Of a stretch of 64,000 nt of DNA, positions 33,606 to 41,195 are shown piece after piece (position 1 is the stretch's first letter; each line of letters begins with the position of its first letter). Both the position numbers and the translations under genes were made by a program. Under the pieces are notes generated by a model. It was given only the letters and a program-made list of their open reading frames with translations. It was not told the DNA's origin and made no database searches. The stretch comes from Bacillus sp. NTK034 (GTDB taxonomy: Bacteria; Bacillota; Bacilli; Bacillales; Cytobacillaceae): positions 992,001 through 1,056,000 of the forward strand of contig NZ_JAFKOJ010000001.1 in assembly GCF_017303275.1 (NCBI RefSeq), in the 5' to 3' direction.

Positions 33606-34769
33606 ATGAACTTTGAATATTCACAGGAAGCTGAGGGTTTTCGTGACTCTTTTCGAAGGTGGTTAGAGGCGAATTTTCCGAAAGAATGGAATCAGGAGGT
33701 AACAGGAGAGAAGTGGGTTCAAAGGCGTAAGGAGTGGGGGAAAATGTTAGGTCAGGGTGGGTGGGTGGCACCAGCCTGGCCAAAGGAGTATGGAGGTCTG
33801 GGTCTTACTATTGAACAACAATTAGTATATATAGAAGAATTGGTTCGAATAAATGCTCCTGAAGTATTGAATTCAAATGGAATAGGTATTTTTGGGATGA
33901 CTTTAATCCGTTATGGAACAGAGGATCAAAAGAAGTATTATCTTCCTCGTATGCTAAATCACGAAGATATTTGGTGTCAAGGCTTCTCGGAACCGAATGC
34001 TGGTTCAGATTTGGCCGGACTACAAACAAAGGCGAAAGATAACGGAGATCATTATGTGTTAAATGGCCAAAAAGTATGGACTTCTTATGGTCCATATGCG
34101 AATAAATGTTATATCTTAGTCCGTACAGCTGAATCGAGATACAAAGGGGTTAGCATGATGATCCTGGACCTGGATCAGCCGGGCGTGACTGTCCAGCCGA
34201 TTAAAAATATTGCTGGCGAATCAGAACTAGCTGAAGTTTTCCTGGACGATGCAATTGTTCCCAAAAGAGATTTAGTTGGAGATATAAACGATGGCTGGGA
34301 AATGGCGAACTATGCTCTTGCACATGAGCGTGGGATTCACTTCGCTCAACGTTCCTTAAAAATGCAGCAGGAATTCCAGCAGCTAATTACACTATTCCAA
34401 GAGCAGATACAAGCTGGAAGCTCTCCCGCAAATAGCCCTATCATGCAAAGTAAATTAGTCCAATCCTATTTATCCTGCGAAATATTAAAAAGTGTTTGTT
34501 TACGTAATATTGCCTTAATTGCACAAGGAGATGATACCGGTGCATTGCCGGCAATAGCAAAATTGGTTTGGAGTGAAAGCCATCAGGATTTACTTAATGT
34601 AGGTGTAGAGTTATTAGGAGAAGAATCCTTATTGAAAGGTGAAAATCAAGTTTGGATGGAAAAATTCCTCTTATCAAGGGCTGAAACCATTTATGCAGGA
34701 ACAACACAAATCCAAAAAAATATTATCGCAAAATCTTTAGGGTTGCCTAGTTCGAAAGGAGGAAAATAA
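33606..34769 (+). CDS. acyl-CoA dehydrogenase, FadE29-like subunit of a heteromeric enzyme
   Basis: A 387-residue acyl-CoA dehydrogenase. It has FSEPNAGSDLAGLQTKA (FAD/substrate) and VWTSYGPYA, and ends with TIYAGTTQIQKNIIAKSLGL, where the short-chain enzymes' YEGT glutamate is replaced. This ending is typical of the FadE-type subunits that work as heterotetramers. The next gene, one base away, encodes the partner. AAGGAGGAAAAAG precedes the ATG. It should oxidise a branched or cyclic acyl-CoA; the electron acceptor (ETF) is not encoded here. Confidence 0.9.
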   Translation: MNFEYSQEAEGFRDSFRRWLEANFPKEWNQEVTGEKWVQRRKEWGKMLGQGGWVAPAWPKEYGGLGLTIEQQLVYIEELVRINAPEVLNSNGIGIFGMTLIRYGTEDQKKYYLPRMLNHEDIWCQGFSEPNAGSDLAGLQTKAKDNGDHYVLNGQKVWTSYGPYANKCYILVRTAESRYKGVSMMILDLDQPGVTVQPIKNIAGESELAEVFLDDAIVPKRDLVGDINDGWEMANYALAHERGIHFAQRSLKMQQEFQQLITLFQEQIQAGSSPANSPIMQSKLVQSYLSCEILKSVCLRNIALIAQGDDTGALPAIAKLVWSESHQDLLNVGVELLGEESLLKGENQVWMEKFLLSRAETIYAGTTQIQKNIIAKSLGLPSSKGGK

Positions 34770-34770
34770 A

Positions 34771-35955
34771 ATGGAATACCGATTCTCTGAGCAGCAGCAA
34801 ATGTTAAAACAGGCTCTTCATTCATTGTTAAAAAAGGAAATGCCTATTGAAGTTTTTAGTGAAGTTGCTGAGAATAAAGATGGGTTTTCTAAAGGTGCAT
34901 GGAAGAAGCTTGCAGAAAATGGATGGCTGGGCGTCCTGGCGAAAGGTGAATGGCAAACCTTAGAAGACGTTGGCCCCCTTGACTTAATGTACCTATCTGA
35001 ATCGGTTGGAGAGAAACTTTTTCCTGGTCCGATTTCTTTGGTAGCCGGATTTATCGTCCCATTATTAAGTCAAATGAAATTAACGAATCAGCAGCAGGAT
35101 TTATTGAATATAGTTATTTCTGGAGAAAAACTCATAACTTCTGCTTTACCTAAACTGGAAAAATCACAAAATAAGATTGAGTTCATTTGGCCTGAAATAA
35201 AAATTCTAAATGAAGAATTCGATAAAATTCAATTAAGCGGCGAAATTAAACACGTACAGTTTTTACAACACTCAGATGTTATTTTATTACCTTTAAAAGG
35301 CAAATTTGGACATACTTCAGCTATTTTGTTAAATGCCAAAAATGAAGGAGTTAACATAATTTCTGAGCAATCGGCGGATTTGTCCAAACCTCAGGGTACT
35401 TTAGTACTAGATGGAGTGTGGATAAATCACGATGATTTTATCGGAGGAAATGAAAGCAACCATAAAGAATTATTAAATAAACAACTTATTGATTATTTAT
35501 TATGTTTAAACGGTGAAATGATAGGCGGAGCAAATGAAGTTCTGAATAGAACGGTTAATTTTGTTAAAGAAAGGAAACAATTTGGCGTTCCTGTGGGCTC
35601 CTTTCAAGCAGTAAAACACATGATTGCAGATTTGCATATAGCAATTGAAAAAGCCCGCAGTTATAGTGTGTATGTAGCATCTCAAACTGGGAAGAGATCA
35701 AATGAAACCCTATTAAATGCTATTTCCAGCCGCCTTTTTACTACAGATATTTATAAGAAAGTATGTGAAGATGCTATACAGCTGCATGGCGGAATGGGGT
35801 TCACATGGGAAGAAAGCATTCACTATTGGTACAAAGCATCAATGTTTCAACAATCCCATATTACACATCCAGCAATCATGACTGAATTTATTCTCCAGCA
35901 CTTGCTATCAAAGTCTGAATATTCAAGAGAATTCCAATACAACCAAATGGAGTAA
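34771..35955 (+). CDS. acyl-CoA dehydrogenase, FadE28-like partner subunit
   Basis: A 394-residue acyl-CoA dehydrogenase-like protein with a weakly conserved middle domain. The C-terminal half keeps RKQFGVPVGSFQAVKHMIAD and LHGGMGFTWEESIHYWYKA. It lacks the terminal GT-x-E/Q-IQ motif of self-sufficient enzymes. Two unequal acyl-CoA dehydrogenases encoded back to back usually form an alpha2-beta2 enzyme with two active sites, as in ChsE1-ChsE2. AAAGGAGG lies inside the end of the previous gene. A 46-base gap follows before the thiolase-fold gene. Confidence 0.87.
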   Translation: MEYRFSEQQQMLKQALHSLLKKEMPIEVFSEVAENKDGFSKGAWKKLAENGWLGVLAKGEWQTLEDVGPLDLMYLSESVGEKLFPGPISLVAGFIVPLLSQMKLTNQQQDLLNIVISGEKLITSALPKLEKSQNKIEFIWPEIKILNEEFDKIQLSGEIKHVQFLQHSDVILLPLKGKFGHTSAILLNAKNEGVNIISEQSADLSKPQGTLVLDGVWINHDDFIGGNESNHKELLNKQLIDYLLCLNGEMIGGANEVLNRTVNFVKERKQFGVPVGSFQAVKHMIADLHIAIEKARSYSVYVASQTGKRSNETLLNAISSRLFTTDIYKKVCEDAIQLHGGMGFTWEESIHYWYKASMFQQSHITHPAIMTEFILQHLLSKSEYSREFQYNQME

Positions 35956-36001
35956 AAAGAGTATTTTTGTCTTCTATAAATATTTAAGGGCAGGTGGAGA
36001 A

Positions 36002-37171
36002 ATGTCAATTAAAAACGCAGCGGCTATTGTTGGTGTAGGGGATGTTGAACTTGAAAAAGGGAAGGTAAAAGACGGACAATCAGTCCTGCAAATTCAGGCT
36101 ATTGCCGCAAAACGGGCTCTTGAAGATGCAGGATTAACCAAAGATGATGTTGATGGCATTTTTGTTGCCGGGCTCTGGGGATTACCTGGTGTTGGCTCAT
36201 TTCCGTCAGTCATATTGTCTGAGTACTTGGGAATTCAGCCAAAATATACTGACTCAACTCAAATAGGAGGATCTGCTTTCGAGGCTCATGTAGGGCATGC
36301 TGCAGCAGCTATTCAATCAGGGTTATGTGAGGTTGCTTTAATTTTATATGGAAGTACTCAGCGTTCAGAGAAATCGCGTTCATTAGCTGGAAGACCGCCT
36401 GTACTTACTGCTCAGTACGAAACACCATTCGGATTGCCATCCCCTGCGGGTGCATATGCCATGGCAGCAAACCGTCATATGCATCAATACGGAACCAAAC
36501 CTGAGCATCTGGCGGAAATAGCGGTAGCTACCAGGAAGTGGGCACAATTAAATCCTCATGCGACAATGCGGGATCCATTATCCATTGAAGATGTATTAAA
36601 TTCCCCAATGATCACAGATCCGCTCCATCTCTTGGATTGTTGTTTAGTTACAGATGGAGCAGGCGCACTTGTACTAGTATCTGCTGAAAGAGCGAAAGAC
36701 TGCAGGAAGAAACCTGTATGGGTTTTAGGACAAGGTGAATCACATAGTCATTGGTCCATACAGGCTATGCCAGATTTAACTGTTACTTCAGCAGCTCAAT
36801 CCGGTAAAACGGCATTTGAAATGGCAGGAGTTACACATGACGAGATCGATGTAGTTCAAATTTATGATTCCTTCACCATCACTGTCCTATTAACTTTGGA
36901 ATCTCTTGGTTTTTGTAAACCTGGTGAAGGAGGAGATTTTATTAGTAATCAGCGTACTGCTCCTGGCGGGGATTTCCCTATGAATACAAATGGCGGGGGC
37001 TTATCCTACGCTCATCCAGGTATGTATGGCATATTTCTCTTAATTGAGGCTGTCCGTCAATTAAGAGGTGAATGCGGAGAGAGACAGATAAAAGATGCAA
37101 AACTCTCACTTGTAAATGGTACAGGCGGAACCCTGTCTTCTACATCAGTTGTTATTTTAGGGAGGGATTAA
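36002..37171 (+). CDS. thiolase-fold protein of the SCP2/Ltp2 group (probable retro-aldolase, no nucleophilic Cys)
   Basis: A 389-residue thiolase-superfamily protein. At the position of the thiolase nucleophile it has TQIGGSAFEA (Gly instead of Cys), and the C-terminal catalytic cysteine is also missing (LVNGTGGTLSS). The GHP-like histidine is kept in SYAHPGMYG, and tyrosines occur in VQIYDSF (Tyr288) and SYAHP (Tyr336). Cysteine-less members such as Ltp2 are retro-aldolases acting with a DUF35 partner, and a DUF35 protein is encoded next. A classical thiolase reaction is unlikely. AGGTGGAG lies before the ATG. Confidence 0.83.
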   Translation: MSIKNAAAIVGVGDVELEKGKVKDGQSVLQIQAIAAKRALEDAGLTKDDVDGIFVAGLWGLPGVGSFPSVILSEYLGIQPKYTDSTQIGGSAFEAHVGHAAAAIQSGLCEVALILYGSTQRSEKSRSLAGRPPVLTAQYETPFGLPSPAGAYAMAANRHMHQYGTKPEHLAEIAVATRKWAQLNPHATMRDPLSIEDVLNSPMITDPLHLLDCCLVTDGAGALVLVSAERAKDCRKKPVWVLGQGESHSHWSIQAMPDLTVTSAAQSGKTAFEMAGVTHDEIDVVQIYDSFTITVLLTLESLGFCKPGEGGDFISNQRTAPGGDFPMNTNGGGLSYAHPGMYGIFLLIEAVRQLRGECGERQIKDAKLSLVNGTGGTLSSTSVVILGRD

Positions 37172-37173
37172 TC

Positions 37174-37584
37174 ATGGCTGAACAGAAAAAACCAATGCCC
37201 ATACCTGATGGTGATTCACACATCTTTTGGCAAGGCTGTAAAGAAAATAAATTGCTGATTCAACAATGCAAAAATTGCTCTAAACATATTTTTTACCCGC
37301 GAATATTATGTCCGCATTGTTTTTCTGAAAAAGTAGAGTGGGTCGAATCAACTGGAAAGGGAAAAATCTATTCTTATACAATTGCCCGCAGAGGCGGAGG
37401 ACCAGCATTCAAAGATGATTCCCCATATGCAGTAGCATTAATTGAATTGGACGAAGGAGTTCGAATGTTTAGTAATATCATTAATATTGATGTTGAAAAA
37501 GTGAAATGTGATTTACCTGTTGAAGTGGTGTTTGAAGAACAGGGAGATTTTTCATTACCTAAATTTCAGCCTCTATTTGATTAA
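37174..37584 (+). CDS. DUF35 Zn-ribbon/OB-fold protein, partner of the thiolase-fold protein
   Basis: A 136-residue DUF35 protein. A rubredoxin-like zinc ribbon (CKNC and CPHC, with a proline-rich linker between) is followed by an OB fold, the first part of which contains GKIYSYTIARRG. DUF35 proteins bind thiolase-like proteins and help position acyl-CoA; examples are the ChsH2 C-terminal domain with Ltp2 and archaeal thiolase/HMG-CoA synthase complexes. ATG 37174 lies two bases after the previous stop, with GGGAGGG upstream. It ends the first block of the cluster. Confidence 0.9.
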   Translation: MAEQKKPMPIPDGDSHIFWQGCKENKLLIQQCKNCSKHIFYPRILCPHCFSEKVEWVESTGKGKIYSYTIARRGGGPAFKDDSPYAVALIELDEGVRMFSNIINIDVEKVKCDLPVEVVFEEQGDFSLPKFQPLFD

Positions 37585-37872
37585 TTTCAATTTACATTAA
37601 GTGGGCTAATGAACCATCCGCTAAGTGTTTCATTAGCATTTATAAGAAAAACACATACCCCTCCTAATATAATGAAATTTATTTAGACTTAGTTTTTTTT
37701 AGTATATTAGAAAAGTTGTAAGACTCCTCAATTTCTATCATAAAATCTCCACCATGAGAACCACATGAAAAAAGAAAATAAATTTCTAAAATACTCCTAA
37801 TCGCTTAATCACTATATCCATAATTAAAACAAAGAATTTTTTACTGAATATACAGAATCTTTTAAAATTTCA

Positions 37873-37901
37873 TTGACGAAAATAAATTTTATATATAAAA
37901 T
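37873..37901 (+). promoter_or_regulatory. sigma-A promoter of the second TRAP operon with overlapping palindrome
   Basis: TTGACG (37873-37878), a 17-base spacer and TAAAAT (37896-37901). The perfect 16-base palindrome ATTTTATATATAAAAT (37886-37901) covers the -10 box. It shares layout and sequence with the promoters at 30495 and 31692, suggesting a common regulator, most simply the IclR protein. Confidence 0.78.
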
Positions 37902-37918
37902 ACTTTTAGAGAGATTAA

Positions 37919-37932
37919 TGAAAGCGATTTCT
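37919..37932. promoter_or_regulatory. cre-like site downstream of the TRAP promoter
   Basis: TGAAAGCGATTTCT matches TGWAARCGYTWWCW at 13 of 14 positions with the central CG intact. It begins 18 bases after the -10 box, a roadblock position for CcpA. Confidence 0.6.
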
Positions 37933-37999
37933 TTTCGGGAGGTGTACCAGTAAATCCATTCTTTGCTTTAAAAGATGAGTTAAATTAAGGGGGATAATG

Positions 38000-39169
38000 A
38001 TGTTTAACAAACCAGTTAGCTTTTTGTTTACAATCTTTTTGCTATTAATTTTGGTAGTAGGCTGTAGCAGTAACCAAACACAGAAACCTGCTTCTAATGA
38101 AAACTCATCCTCAAGTAATGATTCTGGCTCACTCCCTAAACAAATGACCTGGAGTGTATATGATGTTGGATCAGGCGGTTACGCAGAGATGTCAGCAATC
38201 GCAAACACGCTAACAGAAGAATATGGTATGCAAGTCAGAATGCTGCCATCAGCCAGCGGTGTTGGCCGTATGGTTCCTTTAAGAGACAAAGTAGCCTCTA
38301 TTGGTAAATTAGGTGATGAGATACAATTTGCATTTGAAGGAAATGAAGAGTTTGCACAACAAGATTGGGGTCCTCAGAACGTTCGTGCGATCTGGGCACC
38401 TATCAGTCAATTTGGATTCGCTGTTAGGGAAGATTCAGATATTAAAACTATTGCAGATTTAAAAGGCAAGAAGGTACCGAAGGTTACTGGAAATGCATCG
38501 GTAAATATAAAAAACGAGGCAATATTGGCATTTGGCGGATTAACCTGGGATGACGTTGAAGTTGTTGATATTACTTCTTATGCAGGTCAAGGTGAAGCGC
38601 TGATTCAAGGACAAATCGACGTTGCAGGTATTAATCCAACTGCTTCAGCTATGTTCGAAGCAGACAGCAAAGGCGGCATTCGCTGGCTTGAAATGGACCC
38701 TGAAGATGCTGAAGGCTGGAAGCAAACAGTAGAAACTGCCTCCTGGATGATTCCTTATACAATGGATAACGGGGCTGGAATGGAAAAAGACACAGACATC
38801 ATGGGACACGGCTATTTAATTGGAGGTTATGCAGATCAAGATCCAAATGCTATCTATGAATTGATAAAAGCGATGGATGAACACTTTACCGCCTATAAAG
38901 ATGCCATGCCTAACTTAGCTCTATATTCCAAGGATGAAGTTGTGATAGAACCGAAGGGCATTCCATTCCACGAAGGAACTATCAAATTCTTTAAGGAAAA
39001 GGGTATGTGGGATGATGAGAAGCAAGCAAAAAATGATGAATTAGTTGCAAGATATGACAATCTAAAAGCTGCATGGGATCAAGCAGTTGAAGAGGCTAAA
39101 AAAGAAGGAATCTCTAAAGATGATTTCCCTGCATTCTGGTTAGAGAAAAAAGCAGAACTTGTTAAGTAA
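38000..39169 (+). CDS. TAXI-family TRAP transporter solute-binding lipoprotein (system 2)
   Basis: A 389-residue binding protein with a lipoprotein signal (LVVGCSS, Cys22), a Ser/Asn-rich linker and TAXI features: MTWSVYDVGSGGYAE, LPSASGVGRMVPL and DLKGKKVPKVTGNASVNIK. It is longer than system 1's protein, mostly in the charged C-terminus. The start is ATG 38000, 6 bases after AAGGGGG; the ATG three bases earlier is too close. A strong terminator separates it from the permease gene, which would allow more binding protein than permease to be made. Confidence 0.88.
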   Translation: MFNKPVSFLFTIFLLLILVVGCSSNQTQKPASNENSSSSNDSGSLPKQMTWSVYDVGSGGYAEMSAIANTLTEEYGMQVRMLPSASGVGRMVPLRDKVASIGKLGDEIQFAFEGNEEFAQQDWGPQNVRAIWAPISQFGFAVREDSDIKTIADLKGKKVPKVTGNASVNIKNEAILAFGGLTWDDVEVVDITSYAGQGEALIQGQIDVAGINPTASAMFEADSKGGIRWLEMDPEDAEGWKQTVETASWMIPYTMDNGAGMEKDTDIMGHGYLIGGYADQDPNAIYELIKAMDEHFTAYKDAMPNLALYSKDEVVIEPKGIPFHEGTIKFFKEKGMWDDEKQAKNDELVARYDNLKAAWDQAVEEAKKEGISKDDFPAFWLEKKAELVK

Positions 39170-39179
39170 TTCCCGATAT

Positions 39180-39222
39180 AAAAAATAATGTCAGCCAGCA
39201 AGGGTGGCTGACATTATTTTTT
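39180..39222 (+). terminator. strong hairpin between TRAP binding protein and permease
   Basis: A perfect 18-base stem (39180-39197 with 39205-39222) has a seven-base loop and a T-rich 3' arm. It lies inside what should be one operon, so it probably lets only part of transcription continue into the permease and the downstream genes. Confidence 0.85.
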
Positions 39223-39286
39223 AATACGGATTTAGGAAAAGGAGAGTAATAAAATCAAAAATATTACTTGTTCGGAGGGAAATTTA

Positions 39287-41194
39287 ATGAATGTCGAAAG
39301 GTTAAACAAAGTATTAAAGATTATTGTAGTTGTTTTTACTATCATTGGCCTTTTACTTTCGATAAACATGCTTTTTTATTTGGAGCTTTTTGGTTTTAAT
39401 CCGATACAAAATTCCTATCTCTACTATATTTTAGCTTGTTTCATACCAATATCTTTTCTTATTTTTCCAGCAAAAAAAGGGCAAAAAGTAAAGTGGTTTG
39501 ATTACATTTTTGCACCAGTTTCTTTATGTATATTGATTTATTTTGGGCTAAACGGAGAACGAATGATTTTAGAAGGGTGGGAATGGACAGCACCTCCTAT
39601 TGCCACATATTTCAGTATCGTTATCTGGGTTCTTTTACTTGAAGCATTAAGGAGAACAGGCGGACTAGTTTTATCAATTGTTTGTTTTCTAATTTCGCTT
39701 TATCCTTTAATAGCTACAAGTGTGCCAGTTAGTTTCCTTCAAGGACAATCATATGATTTCTTAACTATAGCAAGAAATCATATTATGAGTTCCAATAGTG
39801 TTTTAGGAATTCCTTTAATAACAGTTGGTAATTTAATTCTTGGTTTCCTTGTTTTTGGGGTAGTATTAACTCACTCAGGTGGAGGAGATTTCTTTTTTAA
39901 ATTAGCACAATCCTTATTTGGGAGATACCGGGGCGGAGAGGCAAAAGTTGCAATTGTGAGTAGTGCTTTCTTCGGCATGTTAAGTGGGAGCGCCATTTCA
40001 AACGTTATTACAACTGGCGCAATGACAATACCTGCAATGAAAAAGTCAGGATATAAACCTCATTATGCGGGTGCCATTGAAGCAGTGGCATCAACAGGAG
40101 GATCAATTACTCCACCGATCATGGGATCAGCAGCCTTTATCATGGCCTCCTTTTTGGCTATCCCTTATTATGAAATAGCCCTGGCAGCAGCAATCCCTGC
40201 CTTATTATATTACATGGGGTTAATTGTCCAAGCCGATGGATATGCAGCTAAAAATAATTTAAAAGGATTACCCAAAGAAAAGATTCCTTCTTTGCTCCAA
40301 ACATTAAAAAGTGGCTGGTATTATTTATTTGCTCTTGTTTTATTAGTTGTCTTTTTAGTCGTTCTGAATTCTGAAGGACAGGGAGCTTATTATGCAAGTT
40401 TAGTGCTATTAATAATTGCAATGATTAACAAAAGCACAAGAATGAACAAAAAACAATTATTTAATATGATTGTAGATATAGGAAAAGTCCTAGCTGAAAT
40501 TGTTTGTATTATTGCAGGTGTAGGTTTTATTGTCGGGGCATTATCAGCAACGGGGGTTTCGTTCTCGTTTTCAAGGGAACTCGTTGCTGCAGCTGGAGAT
40601 AGTATGATTCTAATCTTAATTGGCGGAGCTATAACTAGTTTTATCTTGGGAATGGGTATGACCGTATCTGCTGTCTATGTGTTTTTGGCTATTATTATGG
40701 CACCGGCACTCGTGACAATTGGTGTGGATCCTGTAGCAGCTCATTTGTTTGTAGTGTATTGGGCAACCGTTTCATACATCACGCCACCAGTCGCCTTAGC
40801 AGCTTTTGCAGCTTCCGGGATCGCGAAGGCCAGTCCAATGAAAACAGGGTTCACAGCAGTTCGTTTAGGGATTGTCACGTTTCTAGTTCCATTTTTCTTT
40901 GTTTACCAGCCGGCATTAATTGGCCGCGGTGATCCGCTTGAAATTGTGACCAGTGTAATATCAGCATTAATAGGAGTTTTTATTCTTGCATCTGCATTAG
41001 AAGGCTATCTTGTGGGGATTGGGAGATTACAAAATTATTTTGTACGTTTGCTGGTCTTAATTTCTGGTCTCTGTATGCTAATTCCTGGACTGATGACTGA
41101 TATTATCGGTTTAACGACAGCTCTACTTATTTTATTTTCACATAAATTTATAAAACCTATAAATGTAAGTATAGAAAAAAATCAGGAGGTTTAA
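39287..41194 (+). CDS. TRAP transporter fused permease (TAXI type; system 2)
   Basis: A 635-residue fused DctQM permease related to the one at 23134. Its DctM landmarks are FGRYRGGEAKVAIVSSAFFG, LSGSAISNVITTGAMTIPAM, STGGSITPPIMGSAAF and the second repeat ILGMGMTVSAVYVFLA. It should import the acid that is then activated and degraded by the neighbouring acyl-CoA enzymes. CGGAGGGAAATTTA precedes the ATG. The CoA-ligase gene starts one base after its stop, linking uptake to activation. Confidence 0.92.
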   Translation: MNVERLNKVLKIIVVVFTIIGLLLSINMLFYLELFGFNPIQNSYLYYILACFIPISFLIFPAKKGQKVKWFDYIFAPVSLCILIYFGLNGERMILEGWEWTAPPIATYFSIVIWVLLLEALRRTGGLVLSIVCFLISLYPLIATSVPVSFLQGQSYDFLTIARNHIMSSNSVLGIPLITVGNLILGFLVFGVVLTHSGGGDFFFKLAQSLFGRYRGGEAKVAIVSSAFFGMLSGSAISNVITTGAMTIPAMKKSGYKPHYAGAIEAVASTGGSITPPIMGSAAFIMASFLAIPYYEIALAAAIPALLYYMGLIVQADGYAAKNNLKGLPKEKIPSLLQTLKSGWYYLFALVLLVVFLVVLNSEGQGAYYASLVLLIIAMINKSTRMNKKQLFNMIVDIGKVLAEIVCIIAGVGFIVGALSATGVSFSFSRELVAAAGDSMILILIGGAITSFILGMGMTVSAVYVFLAIIMAPALVTIGVDPVAAHLFVVYWATVSYITPPVALAAFAASGIAKASPMKTGFTAVRLGIVTFLVPFFFVYQPALIGRGDPLEIVTSVISALIGVFILASALEGYLVGIGRLQNYFVRLLVLISGLCMLIPGLMTDIIGLTTALLILFSHKFIKPINVSIEKNQEV

Positions 41195-41195
41195 C

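Larger units (their letters stand above)
37585..37996 (+). other. 412-base intergenic region before the second TRAP system
   Basis: It holds a hairpin (37605-37637), a sigma-A promoter with palindrome (37873-37901) and a cre-like site (37919-37932). The hairpin pairs GCTAATGAA with TTCATTAGC but has no T-run, so termination there is uncertain. No supported ORF is present. Confidence 0.6.
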
